From the NCBI GenBank assembly GCA_021292105.1, contig CM037871.1, positions 21,696,057 through 21,760,056 on the forward strand: a stretch of 64,000 nucleotides of DNA, given 5' to 3'. Below, one piece after another: positions 35,437-47,700 of the stretch. The notes below the pieces were generated by a model. It was given only the letters and a program-made list of their open reading frames with translations, had not been told where the DNA came from and searched no databases. Position 1 is the stretch's first letter; the number at the start of each line of letters is the position of its first letter. Both the position numbers and the translations under genes were made by a program. This DNA comes from Anadara kagoshimensis (taxonomy: Eukaryota; Mollusca; Bivalvia; Arcoida; Arcidae).

Positions 35437-38400
35437 TTATTCTTCAATGGGTTTGACAGGAATGCTGGCCGTTTTCCACCGTTTATGTATCCATGTTTCA
35501 ACTTCATCCCAAGTAGACACTGTAACACTTTCTTGTTGAAGGATAATCTTTTTGTCACCTCCTCCTGTCAGAGATGTATTTGATATGTTTGTAGGACACT
35601 GAAATATAACAGAAAACACCATATTTTCTTAAGCAAATCTGCTTTCCAAAAATATGAGTGTAGGCAAATTCTAGAGTGATATTTGGATTCTCTAGGATCT
35701 TAATTCTATTGTCTGTTAACATTGTGAAATTTTGTTACAAAATAGCTAGCACATTTTGAAATAAAATTGTCAGAATGACATATAAAATATATGTACCAGT
35801 ATATATATGATTCTTACCTCAGATAGACAACTTGTGTTGGTCACACGATCTGATGTTTCATTTGGTGTGAAAATTTCATGTCTGTTTGAAAATGGAAACC
35901 TGAAAGGATGGTTGAGATGGTTATAATTTAATTGATTGTAATCTTTGAAATGTATAATGTTACTTGATTCAGATACAGATTATAACTTTGAAAGCTTAGG
36001 TTTGAAGAACACATCTTGTCCAGACATAATTTTTTTCTCTAGATAGAGCATTGGTGGTTTTATTGCTAGTCTTAATTTAAGTACCACTTACAGATCACAC
36101 TGTCATCACCTAGGTTTGAATCTCACTCGGAACAGATTCTACATGTTGAAAAATCTTAATTCACTAGCTCTTGCTATGGTTTATTCAAGCATTCAGGTTT
36201 CCTCTGCAATTCCAGAATTTATGCCTCAATATAAGTGCAATAACCTTGAATAGGACATAAAACATCATTATTTCACTCCACTCCTTTGATACTACTAGAA
36301 CCGAATCCCAATCTGGAACATCTTGAGATTGCTAGTTTGCTTGATGAAGGTTGGTGGTTTTCTCTGGAAAACCCGTTTGAGAAAATTTGTCAGCTTGCTT
36401 ACCAAAGGTCTGTGGTTTTCTCTAGATATTTCAGTTTCCTCCACCACCCAAGAACTGACCAAGTGACCAGCTTGATATATTGGTGAGTAAAATAATCTTG
36501 ACTTGGGTATAAACACTTATCCATTTAACTTAACTCACTTGATGATGAGGTGATTATCTGATTTTCTTCTAGATTGTTTGACCATTAGCTGTTTAAGATG
36601 CTGTTTAACCCCTTTTCCTTCATCATCTTTCTGATTCTTCCTTCTTTCTTTCAGAGGTAATAATTGCTTCATACTTTTCTTTCTGAAATCAATCAACATA
36701 TTAATATGAGTCTGAAATAATCATTTCTATGTATAAAAAAAAAAAAAAAAAAAAAGTAATGTTTGTACCAGGCACATGAAGATTTCTCTCGGCATTTTGG
36801 ATCGTATTTACAGTTGACATAAAGTAAGGTCAATAGAGATGGCACATGACATCTCAATTTTGTATTTTTTCTGAATGCCTATATATTTACAAATAGTTTT
36901 AAAAATAAAAAGTTGTTTTGCACCAATCACTATAAAATTCTTGTATTTAGGGTTGAGTGATAACAATCTTCAATCTTTGGTATGATTAGGCAGTAGTGTT
37001 GCATCCAAGGTGTCTCATGTACTCTTGGTCACTTCATGCAAACTCAGATAAGTACCTTAGGCTTGAAACAGACTACCAAAAGAAGATTTTTCATGTACCT
37101 GTGTAATAGTTTCCTTGGATGTGGCAATTCTTCATGGTAATTCCAGTTTTCTTTTGATATTAATGTATCGTGTTCATTGTGATTTCTTACTACAGTTAGT
37201 CCACACTTCTGAACAAAACAAACAAAAACTAAAGTGATTTATTTACTCTATAACTTTGCATATACTTATTTATGTTTTTTTTAAATCAAAATACACATCA
37301 AAAGAGTACTGACAGAAGGAAGTTTGTTAGTTTTTGACTTTAAGGAAATAAAAATGTTTATGACGTTCAAAGTGCATCACACCAATTTTTTCAACATATT
37401 TATCCATGTTAATAGTAATAGTGCAGAAACACTTACAAAAATCTGGAAAGTGATTTATTATGGACTAATTATGAAAAAAATATTTAAACATTAAAGCATT
37501 TATGGAGATTTTGTATTTTCGGAATTGTTTTCTTGATCAGTAAAATGGTTCACTAACAATTATAAACTCACCATGCCAAGCTTGCTCTTTAATATATGAT
37601 CCTGTTGAGTTGAAGGTTCTCTAAAAATTAAAATTGGATATGATTTCAGTAAAATTGTTATATATCGCACTTCAATAACTGTCACTTGCTTAATGCCACA
37701 ATATTTTGAAGTCCAAAAATCCATTTATTGATTTTATTCTATGTTTGTCTTTATAAGCCTATTAAAATCCCACTATAGGCATATCCTGATGTGTCAAAGT
37801 TTGTTAATTCACTTGCTAAAGGTTGATGGTTTTCTTAGGGCACTCTGGTTTCCTCCACCATCCCAGAACTCAGCAATAGTCTGATGGCTTGATGCCAGTA
37901 AATTTTGCTGTAAATTGGTCTGGTGAAAGTTGAATGTCCAAGAGCCCAACTGGCTTGCAACAAAATTCCCAATTCTATGGTACTATCATTTGTATAGAAA
38001 TAGTTTGCCTGTGAAATCTGATCCAGGCAGGTAAAATGGGCTCCGTTAATGGCTCGAATGTCTTTATAACTTTCAAAACTTAAATTCTTTGACTGAAGGC
38101 CTGATTAAAAATCAAAAATAAGTTTTAACTTTTACATCACTGTACATACCTAGTACCTGAATTTGTGTTTTGTAGGGACATAAATAAATCTTGAGACTTA
38201 AATATATCTTCAATACTGTCATCTTGGCTGTATTCTGTAGCTTCTATATTCCTGTTGTTACTGAAGTTGTCTCTCCTTTTTGCTGTCTGTGAAACTCTTA
38301 AATAATAATTGCAGTAAATTTTATAGGATGAAATTTTCATGAGAAAAGTGATATTGTGATATCAATGCAACAATGGCAGAATTAAGTTAGGAAGCAAACA

Positions 38401-39296
38401 TGTAAAATGTTAATTATTCCAATCAACAAAACTAATTTACACAATCTTGGTTGTTGAGCTCCAGAAAATGGAGAAGATAAATGTAAAAGGCCCATTTGAA
38501 TACTTGAATAAAAAATCTCTATGGTAAATATATCCTTGACCGTCCGTGATTCGAGACTCTAATAGAAAACGAACTAAATTTGCTAACGCAACAAGAATTT
38601 GAGAGCTGAAAATAGACACTGATTTTTCTGGATAGTTTCAAAGAAAATACCTAAATTTTGTCTTTAAGCATGAAATCGTCACTGCAGAGACGATACTCGC
38701 ATATAATAACTGAAAACAAAAATGGCCTCGAATCTTAGGACGCTCTCGATTTTAGGACGGTCGACGATACCAGAGATGTGCATCCTTCGTCTTATAACTT
38801 GCACAAACTTTAGCTTTGGGGCACCAAATAGGGAACTGTTGCAACAGTGTATATAAATAATTCAAAATTTTTCTATGGTGAACATACATATGCTAGACTT
38901 TAAATATTTGGATGTGTCAGCAGTGTCCATGGCACTGATAGATTTTAAATTGATAACTGTCTGCAAGGCCCACATATGGAAAATGTATCTTCTCTAGTGA
39001 ATATACAAGAGCTAAAAGATGTAGAATTCCTTGGACAAGAAGTATTTATTAAAATTGCAAAATTCTTGGCCGTGGGCTCTAAGTATGGAAAATGTAATAA
39101 ACATTTGTGACGCAAATTTAACAGGTATAATGTATACGTGCTACTTTTTAAGGCACGACACTGACAAGTCGGATGACTGGTGAGGCCAAAAACGGTGATC
39201 GTATAGGCATCCGGAGTTAAAGTTGAATTAAATCGGTGTAATTTACTTTGCAAATGGTATAATATAACTTTGAGAATCTGTATCTTCACTGTTCAT
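35437..39296 (-). CDS. Unrecognised 332-residue protein, 9 exons
   Basis: Exons in transcript order: 39296-39247, 38835-38683, 38605-38504, 38296-38150, 37620-37572, 37208-37099, 36682-36539, 35899-35818, 35598-35437. They total 999 nt and stay in frame from ATG to TAA. It starts MNSEDTDSQSYIIPFA. The N-terminal ~100 residues look folded and partly hydrophobic (KLKFVQVIRRRMHISGIV, SQILVALANLVRFLLES). An acidic/Asn-rich linker follows, then a Lys/Arg-rich helix (LLPLKERRKNQKD, KQHLKQLMVKQSRRK). The C-terminus has Trp-rich TWDEVETWIHKRWKT and ends KPIEE. No family recognised; the basic middle would suit a nuclear or nucleic-acid-binding protein, but that is a guess. Exons 4-9 are the firmest. 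Exons 1-3 rest on phase, and exon 2 uses a weak donor (CA|GTGACG). Confidence 0.6.
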
Positions 39297-39480
39297 CTCG
39301 AGAAAGGCCAAAACTGTCAGTGTAGCAAGAAGTCGCTCTAAAAATTCGTCTGCTAAATCATTTCGGAACCCCTTGGGCGATTTCAGTGAATGTGTTCCGA
39401 AAAATAGATGTGACGTTCACCATAGTTGTTTACAAGCTTCAAAATGGCGACGAATTAAGAAGGAAGCACCTGTTCCCAAA
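39297..39480 (-). promoter_or_regulatory. Likely promoter of the unknown minus-strand gene
   Basis: Just upstream of the proposed ATG, sequence becomes CpG-bearing and holds a YY1-like AAAATGGCGACGAA at about 39441. The start site is inferred from position only. Confidence 0.35.
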
Positions 39481-41525
39481 ACTTTAATCGATTTCGTAAG
39501 TTTATTGACGAATTTTGACGTAAGATCTACACAAACAAGATGGCTTATGTTTAACTAAATTGCATACATAATAGAATGCACTGTCTATCAAAATTTACCG
39601 GTGAAAAAGACGAAGTGGAGAAGTTAGTCGCACTTGTAAATTTAGATATCCTCGGATCGCCATAGTTCGTGGAACTGACAGTTGCAAAATTAAACGTCAG
39701 ATCATTAGCATATATTAGCATAATACACTCATCTTAAATTTTTATAAATATGACGATAAGTAGTTTTACACATGAAACTGGAAGATTTAACAATGAATAC
39801 TTTTAAATCTAAATCTAAAACACAAAAAACTGAAATAAATTGCATGCTTAAGTATTTTAATCAAGCAGGTCCTGCCTTTTCATGCCCAAATCAATGTTAT
39901 AAACCACTGTCATCTGTTATGAAACGCCTACAGAATTAATAATTTTAACAAAGCGACAACATATCAGAGTTGCCACACTATATATCTCATGTCTCAGAAA
40001 CATTATGTAACTTCACCTTGTAGAAATGGCATTGTCTTGTCATTTTTCTGTGTTAGGTTATATTACTATATACTTTATTAGTCACCTTTAGTGTGCCTTA
40101 GGCTTTTATGAGCTAATATTAATCTTGCACTGCAGTGCGCAATGCTAGCCAGCTTACACTATGTTACCCGATGTAAACATGACTTGTGTTGTTGATTATG
40201 CATATGTCTGTTATAGAACACACTCTGGACAAAACAGCAATATTGCAGAGGTTGCTGCTTCAATAATATAAATTAAGGTCACCACATGCCCCCTTTGGAT
40301 TCAAACTCATGACCTGTGGATCCTGAGTCCTGTGATCTACCAACTAAACTACAGCACAATGTAACTCAGGTTTTTCTAGTAGCACGACACACATGTATGT
40401 GATTGAGTGACACGCGATTTGTTTGTTTTAAATCTATTTCACAAAGTTCTACTCAAAATGTTTAAAGGCATATATAAATAATAATACAAGCTCTAAAACA
40501 AAACAACAGCCTCAATGCAAACACTAGGTAAGTGATTATAAAACAGATCCATATAAGCAAGAAAGAAAGGGATCAAAATCCAAGATGGTCCCATAAAATG
40601 GAATCAGAAAATGATCTAGAGAGTATTTCTGTATTTTTGTACGGCGTTTCATGATAGTGAACACGTACTTTGCTATTGCTTTCTTCCAAGATATCGGGCT
40701 TCTTTGCTATGAAATTATATGATATGAGTACTCGAGGAAATAGTGCGCCTGGTAAATGAGCGTGAAAGAAATATATCTGTTTTATCGTGAGATATCTATT
40801 CTGAGACGGGTAATGCATTTGGTTACATATGCACATTTGGAATAAATTTTTGGAATACATTTCGGAATTTAGTAAAATATTGCGACGGGATGCATCCAAT
40901 AATTTCTGCAATTTGGCGAACTGATCTCGTGTTTACAATAAAAAGTAGTCCGAGAAGTTTGCGTCCTACGATGTAAAATCATAAGTTTTTATGAAATAAA
41001 CAGCAATTATGGCAGGTGGATTTAATTAATTCTTCATGAAATGTAATTTAGATTTATTTTGAAGGGTATGATAACGTATTTTGATGTTGAGGCAATTGTG
41101 TCCTATTTTAAAACTGTTTATCGATTAGATTTCACTTTCGTGAAAGGGAGATAATCATACAGTGTTGTGTGCAAATGACCACATGTGGATTTTAAATACT
41201 TCACCATTAACATGAAACAGGAATGTTGTGAGTGATAATCAACAGTTTATTAAAACCCAGATTTAACAGCAATGATCCAGTTACATACAACCGCTAGATT
41301 GTATCCCTTCATAGCGACTGTAGGGTCTGCAAAACTCTACTTTCTTTCTATCCGAAATGACAAAACGATCGGGTACGACTTTATAAAACTTTATTAAATT
41401 TTAATTACTGATTGTTTTTTTCATATATTTATGAAATTATTATTTTCTACCATTTAATTTAGCAATACATGGTTTGGTACATTGTTTCTTTTTCCAAAAA
41501 ACATCCGTCAGACTATGCATAGATC

Positions 41526-41574
<49 letters not shown>

Positions 41575-41731
41575 TTTTCGGTTATATTTCCAATACATGC
41601 AATACCTATTTCCCAAAGTACTGTCAAGTATTTAGATCTTCTGCTTTAAAATGTATCTTTGAAAAATATCACACATGGAAATGCACATACAAATTTCTGT
41701 TGTTTTAACATTTTTTCATTTATATTTATAG
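39481..41731. other. Intergenic / 5' flank of the coiled-coil gene
   Basis: Holds a reverse-oriented tRNA-like repeat head at about 40278-40352 (TAGTTTAGTTGGTAGATCAC and GAGTTTGAATCC on the minus strand), a CpG-bearing stretch at 40570-41000, and the poly-C run. The untranslated first exon of the coiled-coil gene is probably here, but I cannot place it. Confidence 0.4.
41527..41571 (+). repeat. 45-base poly-C tract
   Basis: An uninterrupted run of 45 cytosines about 160 bp upstream of the acceptor for the first coding exon of the coiled-coil gene. The true length is likely uncertain in any assembly. Confidence 0.95.
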
Positions 41732-41774
41732 ATTATTGTAGAGTCCTGCTGGTCGGGTACTTACATTTTATAAC

Positions 41775-44700
41775 ATGGCAACTAAAGAAAAAATCAAGAA
41801 AAAGAAAGATGTTGCCAAACTTGCTGAGCAAGTCAGTTTAAAAGGTTTGTAATTTATTTCCATTTTATAAAGGATATAATGTCATAAGTTTTGTCCACTC
41901 TTATTTTGTTTGCAACTTTTGTTCATTTCAAATTTAAAAATAGACTTTGTCATGTTTGTGGCAGAATTGTCAAAAGTGCAGACAGTGAGACTTTTGAATC
42001 CACCAAAGTTTGAATCCTTCTAGAGCAGACCCTTGTGTGAGAAGGTTTGTCAGTTCTATTGCTTGGTCAATGGTTTTTCTCTAGGGATTTAAGTTTCCTA
42101 CACTGTCACTGAACAGTACTGTCTTGACATTAAACTTGCACTATTAGTAGGGCTGCCCCAGTCCATTTTGGTATAGTCCAAGGCCCTCTGAATTCAGAAA
42201 GTAAACATCATTTGATGCAATTTCGAAGAAAAATGAAATATGGAGAATATGTAGTAGAAATATAAAAGTAACAATTTGGTACTTAATTTAATCATAGTTG
42301 TGAAAATTCATGAAAACAATTTTGAAAAACATGAGTTTTGTACTCTGGGAATGGAGCCACGTTTTGTCCTAAAATTAAGCAGATCTACAGCCCTGATAAA
42401 TATCTGTAATTTTTAGCTCACCTGAGCCAAAGGCTCAGATGAGCTATTGCAATCTATCACCGCCCGTCGTCCGTCGTGCGTCGTCCGTCGTGTGTAAACT
42501 TTACATTTTAATCTTCTCCTCCAAAACTACTGGGCCATATTTGATGAAACTTGGTGATTATCATGCCTAGGTAACAGCCTTTCAAAATTGTGTTCGGGGT
42601 TTGGCCACGCCCAACAAGATGGCCGCTGTTACTAAAAATAGCAAAAAGACAAAAAAATCTTCTTCTCTGAAACCAAAAGGTGTAGGCAAATTTTGATTGG
42701 ATATTTGGATTCAGCATACCTGGGAACATTAAAATTGTGTTTTTCATGAAAATTAAACGAAAAATAGGTTACGCGTTTTTTGCGTAAAATTACCTAATTT
42801 TTAAAATGAGACATTTATTGTTATAACTTCATAACGGCTGAAGATAACTGTATGGAGTTTTCACTGTTGATCTTGTCTTGCAATTTTCTTCCAATTGATA
42901 TCAAGGTCGAAGGTCAAGGTCATGTCCCAGTTTTTGACCTTTGATAAAAAATGCTATTTTTTTAACATTTCTTGTGATAATGGTGCAGGATTTTCAGTTA
43001 TTTGTAGGTATTGACATGACGATCATTTTTGATACATAGATCAGGGTCATGAGTTCAAAGGTCAAGGTCACAGATGTCCAAGAATACCAAAATAGTTAAT
43101 TATCTGCAAAACTATGAATTTTTTGTATAGGCATGTATATCAGAATATTGTAGGTAATGGCACAATGGTCATTTTGATATATGAATAAAGGTCATGGGTT
43201 CAAAGGTCAAGGTCACAGATGTAAACAAGTACTGAAATGGTTAATTATCTCAAAAACTATAAACTTTTTGTATAGTTATGTATATTGGAATATTGTAGGT
43301 ATTGGCCTAACGATCATTTTGATATATGAATGAAGGTCATAGGTTCAAAGGTCAAGGTCATAGAATTGAACAAATACTTAAATGGTTAGTTATCTCAAAA
43401 ACTATAAACTTTTTGTATAGGCATGTATATTGGAATATTGTAGGTATTGGCCTAACGATCATTTTGATATATGAATGAAGGTCATAGGTTCAAAGGTCAA
43501 GGTCGTAGCTGTGAACGAATATTTAAATGGTTAATTATCTCAAAAACTATAAACTTTTTGTATAGGCATTTATATTAGAATATTGTAGGCATTTGCACAA
43601 CGATCATTTTGATATATGAATGAAGTTCATAGGTTCAAAGGTCAAGGTCATAGATGCAAACTAATACTTAAATTGTTAATTGTCTCAAAAACTATAAACT
43701 TTTTGTATAGGCATGTATATTGGAATATTGAAGGCATTTGCACAACAATCATTTTGATATATGAATGAAGGTCATAGATTCAAAGGTCAAGGTCATAGAT
43801 GCAAACAAATACTTTAATGGTTAATTATCTCAAAAACTATAAACTCTTTGTATAGGCATGTATATTGGAATATTGTAGGTATTGGCCTAATGCACATTTT
43901 AATATACAGATGTTTTAGCTATTTATAAATAATATATTGTAGCTAGACTTTAAATATGTTATATATAGCATACTTATATAATAATTATTATAATTAATTT
44001 GCAAAAATACTTGCATATTATTGGCCCTTACTGCTGAAAATTTTGATTTCTCTTTTATTAATGTCATTGACCATTGAACCTCTGCATAAGATATGTACTC
44101 TTCCTCAGGTGAGCGTTAAGGCCCATGGGCCTCTTGTTTGTTAATGTTTTGAGTGGATTAATTTTAACATTGAATTAAGGCTGAGAATGAATACACATAC
44201 ATATATATTTGTTTTTTGTTTCCCTACTTACCCTAATTTTTGTGCCATCCAAAACTGTTTAAGTAATTCTGATTTATTTTTTACAGAATTACAGGAAATG
44301 CTCATTTTAATACTGATATTATCAGAATGTCACCTTGTTCATTATCCCACCATTTTGATGTCAAAAATGCATGTCTTTGACACCAAATCCCTTTATAATA
44401 CCAACAGTGACAAAAGAAATTAATCATGGTTTTAGCGTAATGTAAAAATAAGTAAATAATAATATTAATGAAACTATAAAATACCTAACTACTCAAATTT
44501 GTTTTATTAAGGCAACATGAAAACATGATTTTTTGGCAAAAAGGTTTCCTGCGGTTCTATAAAAATTATTCAGAATTACTTTAACACATTAGGCAATGAC
44601 AAATTGAGTACAATGCCAAAATTAATTCTGTGCAGTTTAGTGATTGTGATAATTCATCTTTTTGGCATTTGCATGACCAAATTTAAATCCATGTTAATAT

Positions 44701-47700
44701 GTATCTCAACTCTTGTGCTAAATTTTGTTTATACTTTACAGCACTTGTGCATTATACATGTACATTATATATATAATTATTAGATTTCTGACTGACACTT
44801 TAAGTATTGTTTATTTCACACACAGATGAGCGACCTGGGAGTGCCCAGAGTCAGGGAAGTCAGGTCAGTGTGAAGGAAGCAGATATAAAGAATGTAACTG
44901 ACAACACTGATGAAAAGGTAACAATAACAAGGCCTAAATAATGTTTCATAATGGAAGGTCCAAGACATTTGGCCTTTATTTTTACAGGTTCATATAAAGT
45001 TTCGAAAGTCCAATATCAACAATGAAAACTCCATGTGCAATTATGTTATCATATAAAAAAGAAATATTATCCTGGTAAAAAATGACAGGTCCAATGGACT
45101 TTTACAGTTTAAATATCAAAGAGTCCAAATGTAAAATCACTAGGTCCTGGACCTCAGACCTGGGGCATTGTGAATCCCTGTAACAATTGTATGTATTACT
45201 TTTTCAACCTTCTAGTGTGTATTATCTGGGATGTGGTTAAGACCCCAAACTTGTGATTTAGAGGCCTTGGGTTCAAACTCCAGATAAGATGCATGGCTTT
45301 GAGCAAGGCTTTTGATTTCACAATACATCCAGTGATAAATGGGTGAATGTTGCTAAACTTATTTGGATTAACTGGTATAGCTTTCAAGGGCGAGTCTTGT
45401 ACTCTCCTGAGGCCTCGGTGGCAGAGTGGTCTATAGTGTGTGTTTACATATCACATCATTACTTGCCACCTAGGTATGAATCCCACTTGTGACAAGTCCT
45501 AATTTTGTCAGTTCATTTGCCAAAGGTTGATTGTTTTCTTTATGCACTAAGGTTTCCCTCATTATCCTTGAACTGAGGACCGGGATATAAGTAAAAGAAT
45601 CTTGATTGGGGTGTAAAACTCCAGCACAACACTCCACTCTTAAACTCTCAGTCACTTTATATCACTTTAACTGGATTTTGCTGAATTTTTGAAGTAAATT
45701 GTTTATGTTCTTTTTTCAGTCTGATGTATTTTTGCTTTTTGTTTCAGTTCAAACAAGATGAAAGTAAACAAGAAAAGGAGGACAACAAAAGCAATGAAGA
45801 AAAGCAAAATGAAAATGTAGACAACCCATCTCCTCCACCAAAATCTGCTTCAGAGGAGAAAAAAGAAACAAAACAGAAATCAAAGCTAGCTGGTAAGGCA
45901 GAAAAACCGGATAAGAAGACCAAAAACCAGCAACCCACACCACCACCACCACCAGCTAAACAGGAAGAAAAAAGTCATGAAAAGAAAGACAAGGACAATA
46001 AGATCAAAAAGAAAGGAAAAGATAAGAAATCAGAAATAACTTTACAACCAAGTAAAGAGAGAACACCCAGTCCAGCTCCATCACTCAATGTTGCAGACGA
46101 CCAGAGAAGAACACCCTCACCATTCCGTAAAAACACGGTCGAACCAGCCAACACACAAGGAAGTAACACCAACCTTGGGAGTGCAGCTTCACTTAAATCC
46201 TATACATCGTCAGTTAAAGGTATTGTAGTGTAATACTGTAAATTGGAAATTTTTGTATCTGTAATTTTTCATTAGAAATGAGATTTTTTTTATCCCTGTT
46301 TTATTATTTTTTGGTTGTCAGGTAACAAATGGATGTTAATTGTATTAACACACACACACAAACACACACAGACAGACAGACACACACACAGACAGACAGA
46401 CACACACACACAGACATTATACTGTACACATGTACTAAATTAAATTCAAGAGATTTGCCCATTGATATGGTGACAATAATGTAATTCCACTTCCAAAGTC
46501 ATTAAAATCATAGTGAACAAAGTGATTTATGACATTTTACTAATTCAGGTCCACATGACTTTACCCATTTATTAATTAGCAGTAAAAATTGTACATACTA
46601 AAATGTATATACATATATTCACAGTAGATCATGCATGTATAAATTTTTAATCAAAAACAAACACACCAATACAATGGATTTAACTTTGAACACAGATAAC
46701 ACAGTGGTATTTATAATATAACATATAAATATAATTTTGTTATTTTACAGAGGCTTGGACAGACAAAAGTGATGTTGGTAAGGCACAAACTTTATTGTAA
46801 TGCATAAGAAGTTTATAATATATCTGGGATTATCTGTGATTTATTGTCCTCTCTTGATGTAGTTATCATGCAGTCTAGGGGTTTGTAAGTCTTGTTATGT
46901 AACCAACACAAATTCGTGCATATATGTGAAATAAAGGATTTTTAAGTCTTCGTTGTGTCAGCAACACAAATTTGCATCAGATGAGATTTACAGACCCTGT
47001 GATGGTAACTTCCTTAGACTGCATTTGTCTGGGCTGAAATCTTGTAATGTTTTATTTATTTTTAAATTTTTTAAAAGCATGGATTATCAGGCTTTTTAAA
47101 CTAACGCTTTCTTTACCCATGGCTTTTATTTCTCTTCTGTTCATGTGCCTCATGCTATCTGTTAATGTTTATGCTATAGTTTCCCAGAATAATATATCAT
47201 ATTTTTGACAGGGAAATGTCAAACTATCAATTCCTTATCCAATCACAAACATTATGAGATATTATGTGGTACATGAATATAAGCCAATCAAATTTGTTTG
47301 TCTATACGCCAATCAAATCTTTTTGTCTATAAGCTAATCAAATTTTTTGTCTATAAGCCAATCAAATCTATTTCTCATTGTGTAGTAGCAATTGACATAT
47401 CGCTGGCCACGCCTTTTATGTTCCGACACTGGCCGCCATCACGGTACAAAAGCAGGGTCACGACAACTAATGACGTACTAGTGTAAGTGACGTCATTTGA
47501 TTGCAGAATTCAGGCCTAGTTTTCATTCTTTTTACATGTAAATCAAGCATGCCGGCCCTTTGTTGGAACATTGTGGGCATGGCCGGCGATACGCCAATTG
47601 TATCATAGTACAAGTAGACAATTGACATTTTATCATAAAGCTTTTTAACATTGTATAATAATTTTCGTAAAAATGTTGTACATGTTTGTATAATTGCATC

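Noticed and set aside
38722-38850. Plus-strand ATG reading MASNLRTLSILGRS..., presequence-like
   Set aside because: Short, ends at a stop without a convincing donor, and lies antisense to a phase-consistent exon.
38945-39289. 114-codon minus-strand ORF
   Set aside because: Starts at a non-ATG codon and has no clear splice context. Its frame does not match the phases of the exons on either side, and it falls in the intron of the 332-residue model.
40573-40911. 112-codon minus-strand ORF in a CpG-bearing stretch
   Set aside because: No ATG at the start, no pyrimidine tract before the possible acceptor, no recognised family. I could not link it to any exon, though it remains the best unexplained ORF between the two right-hand genes.
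45744-46172. Minus-strand ORFs opposite the Lys/Glu/Pro-rich exon
   Set aside because: Antisense shadows of a low-complexity exon.
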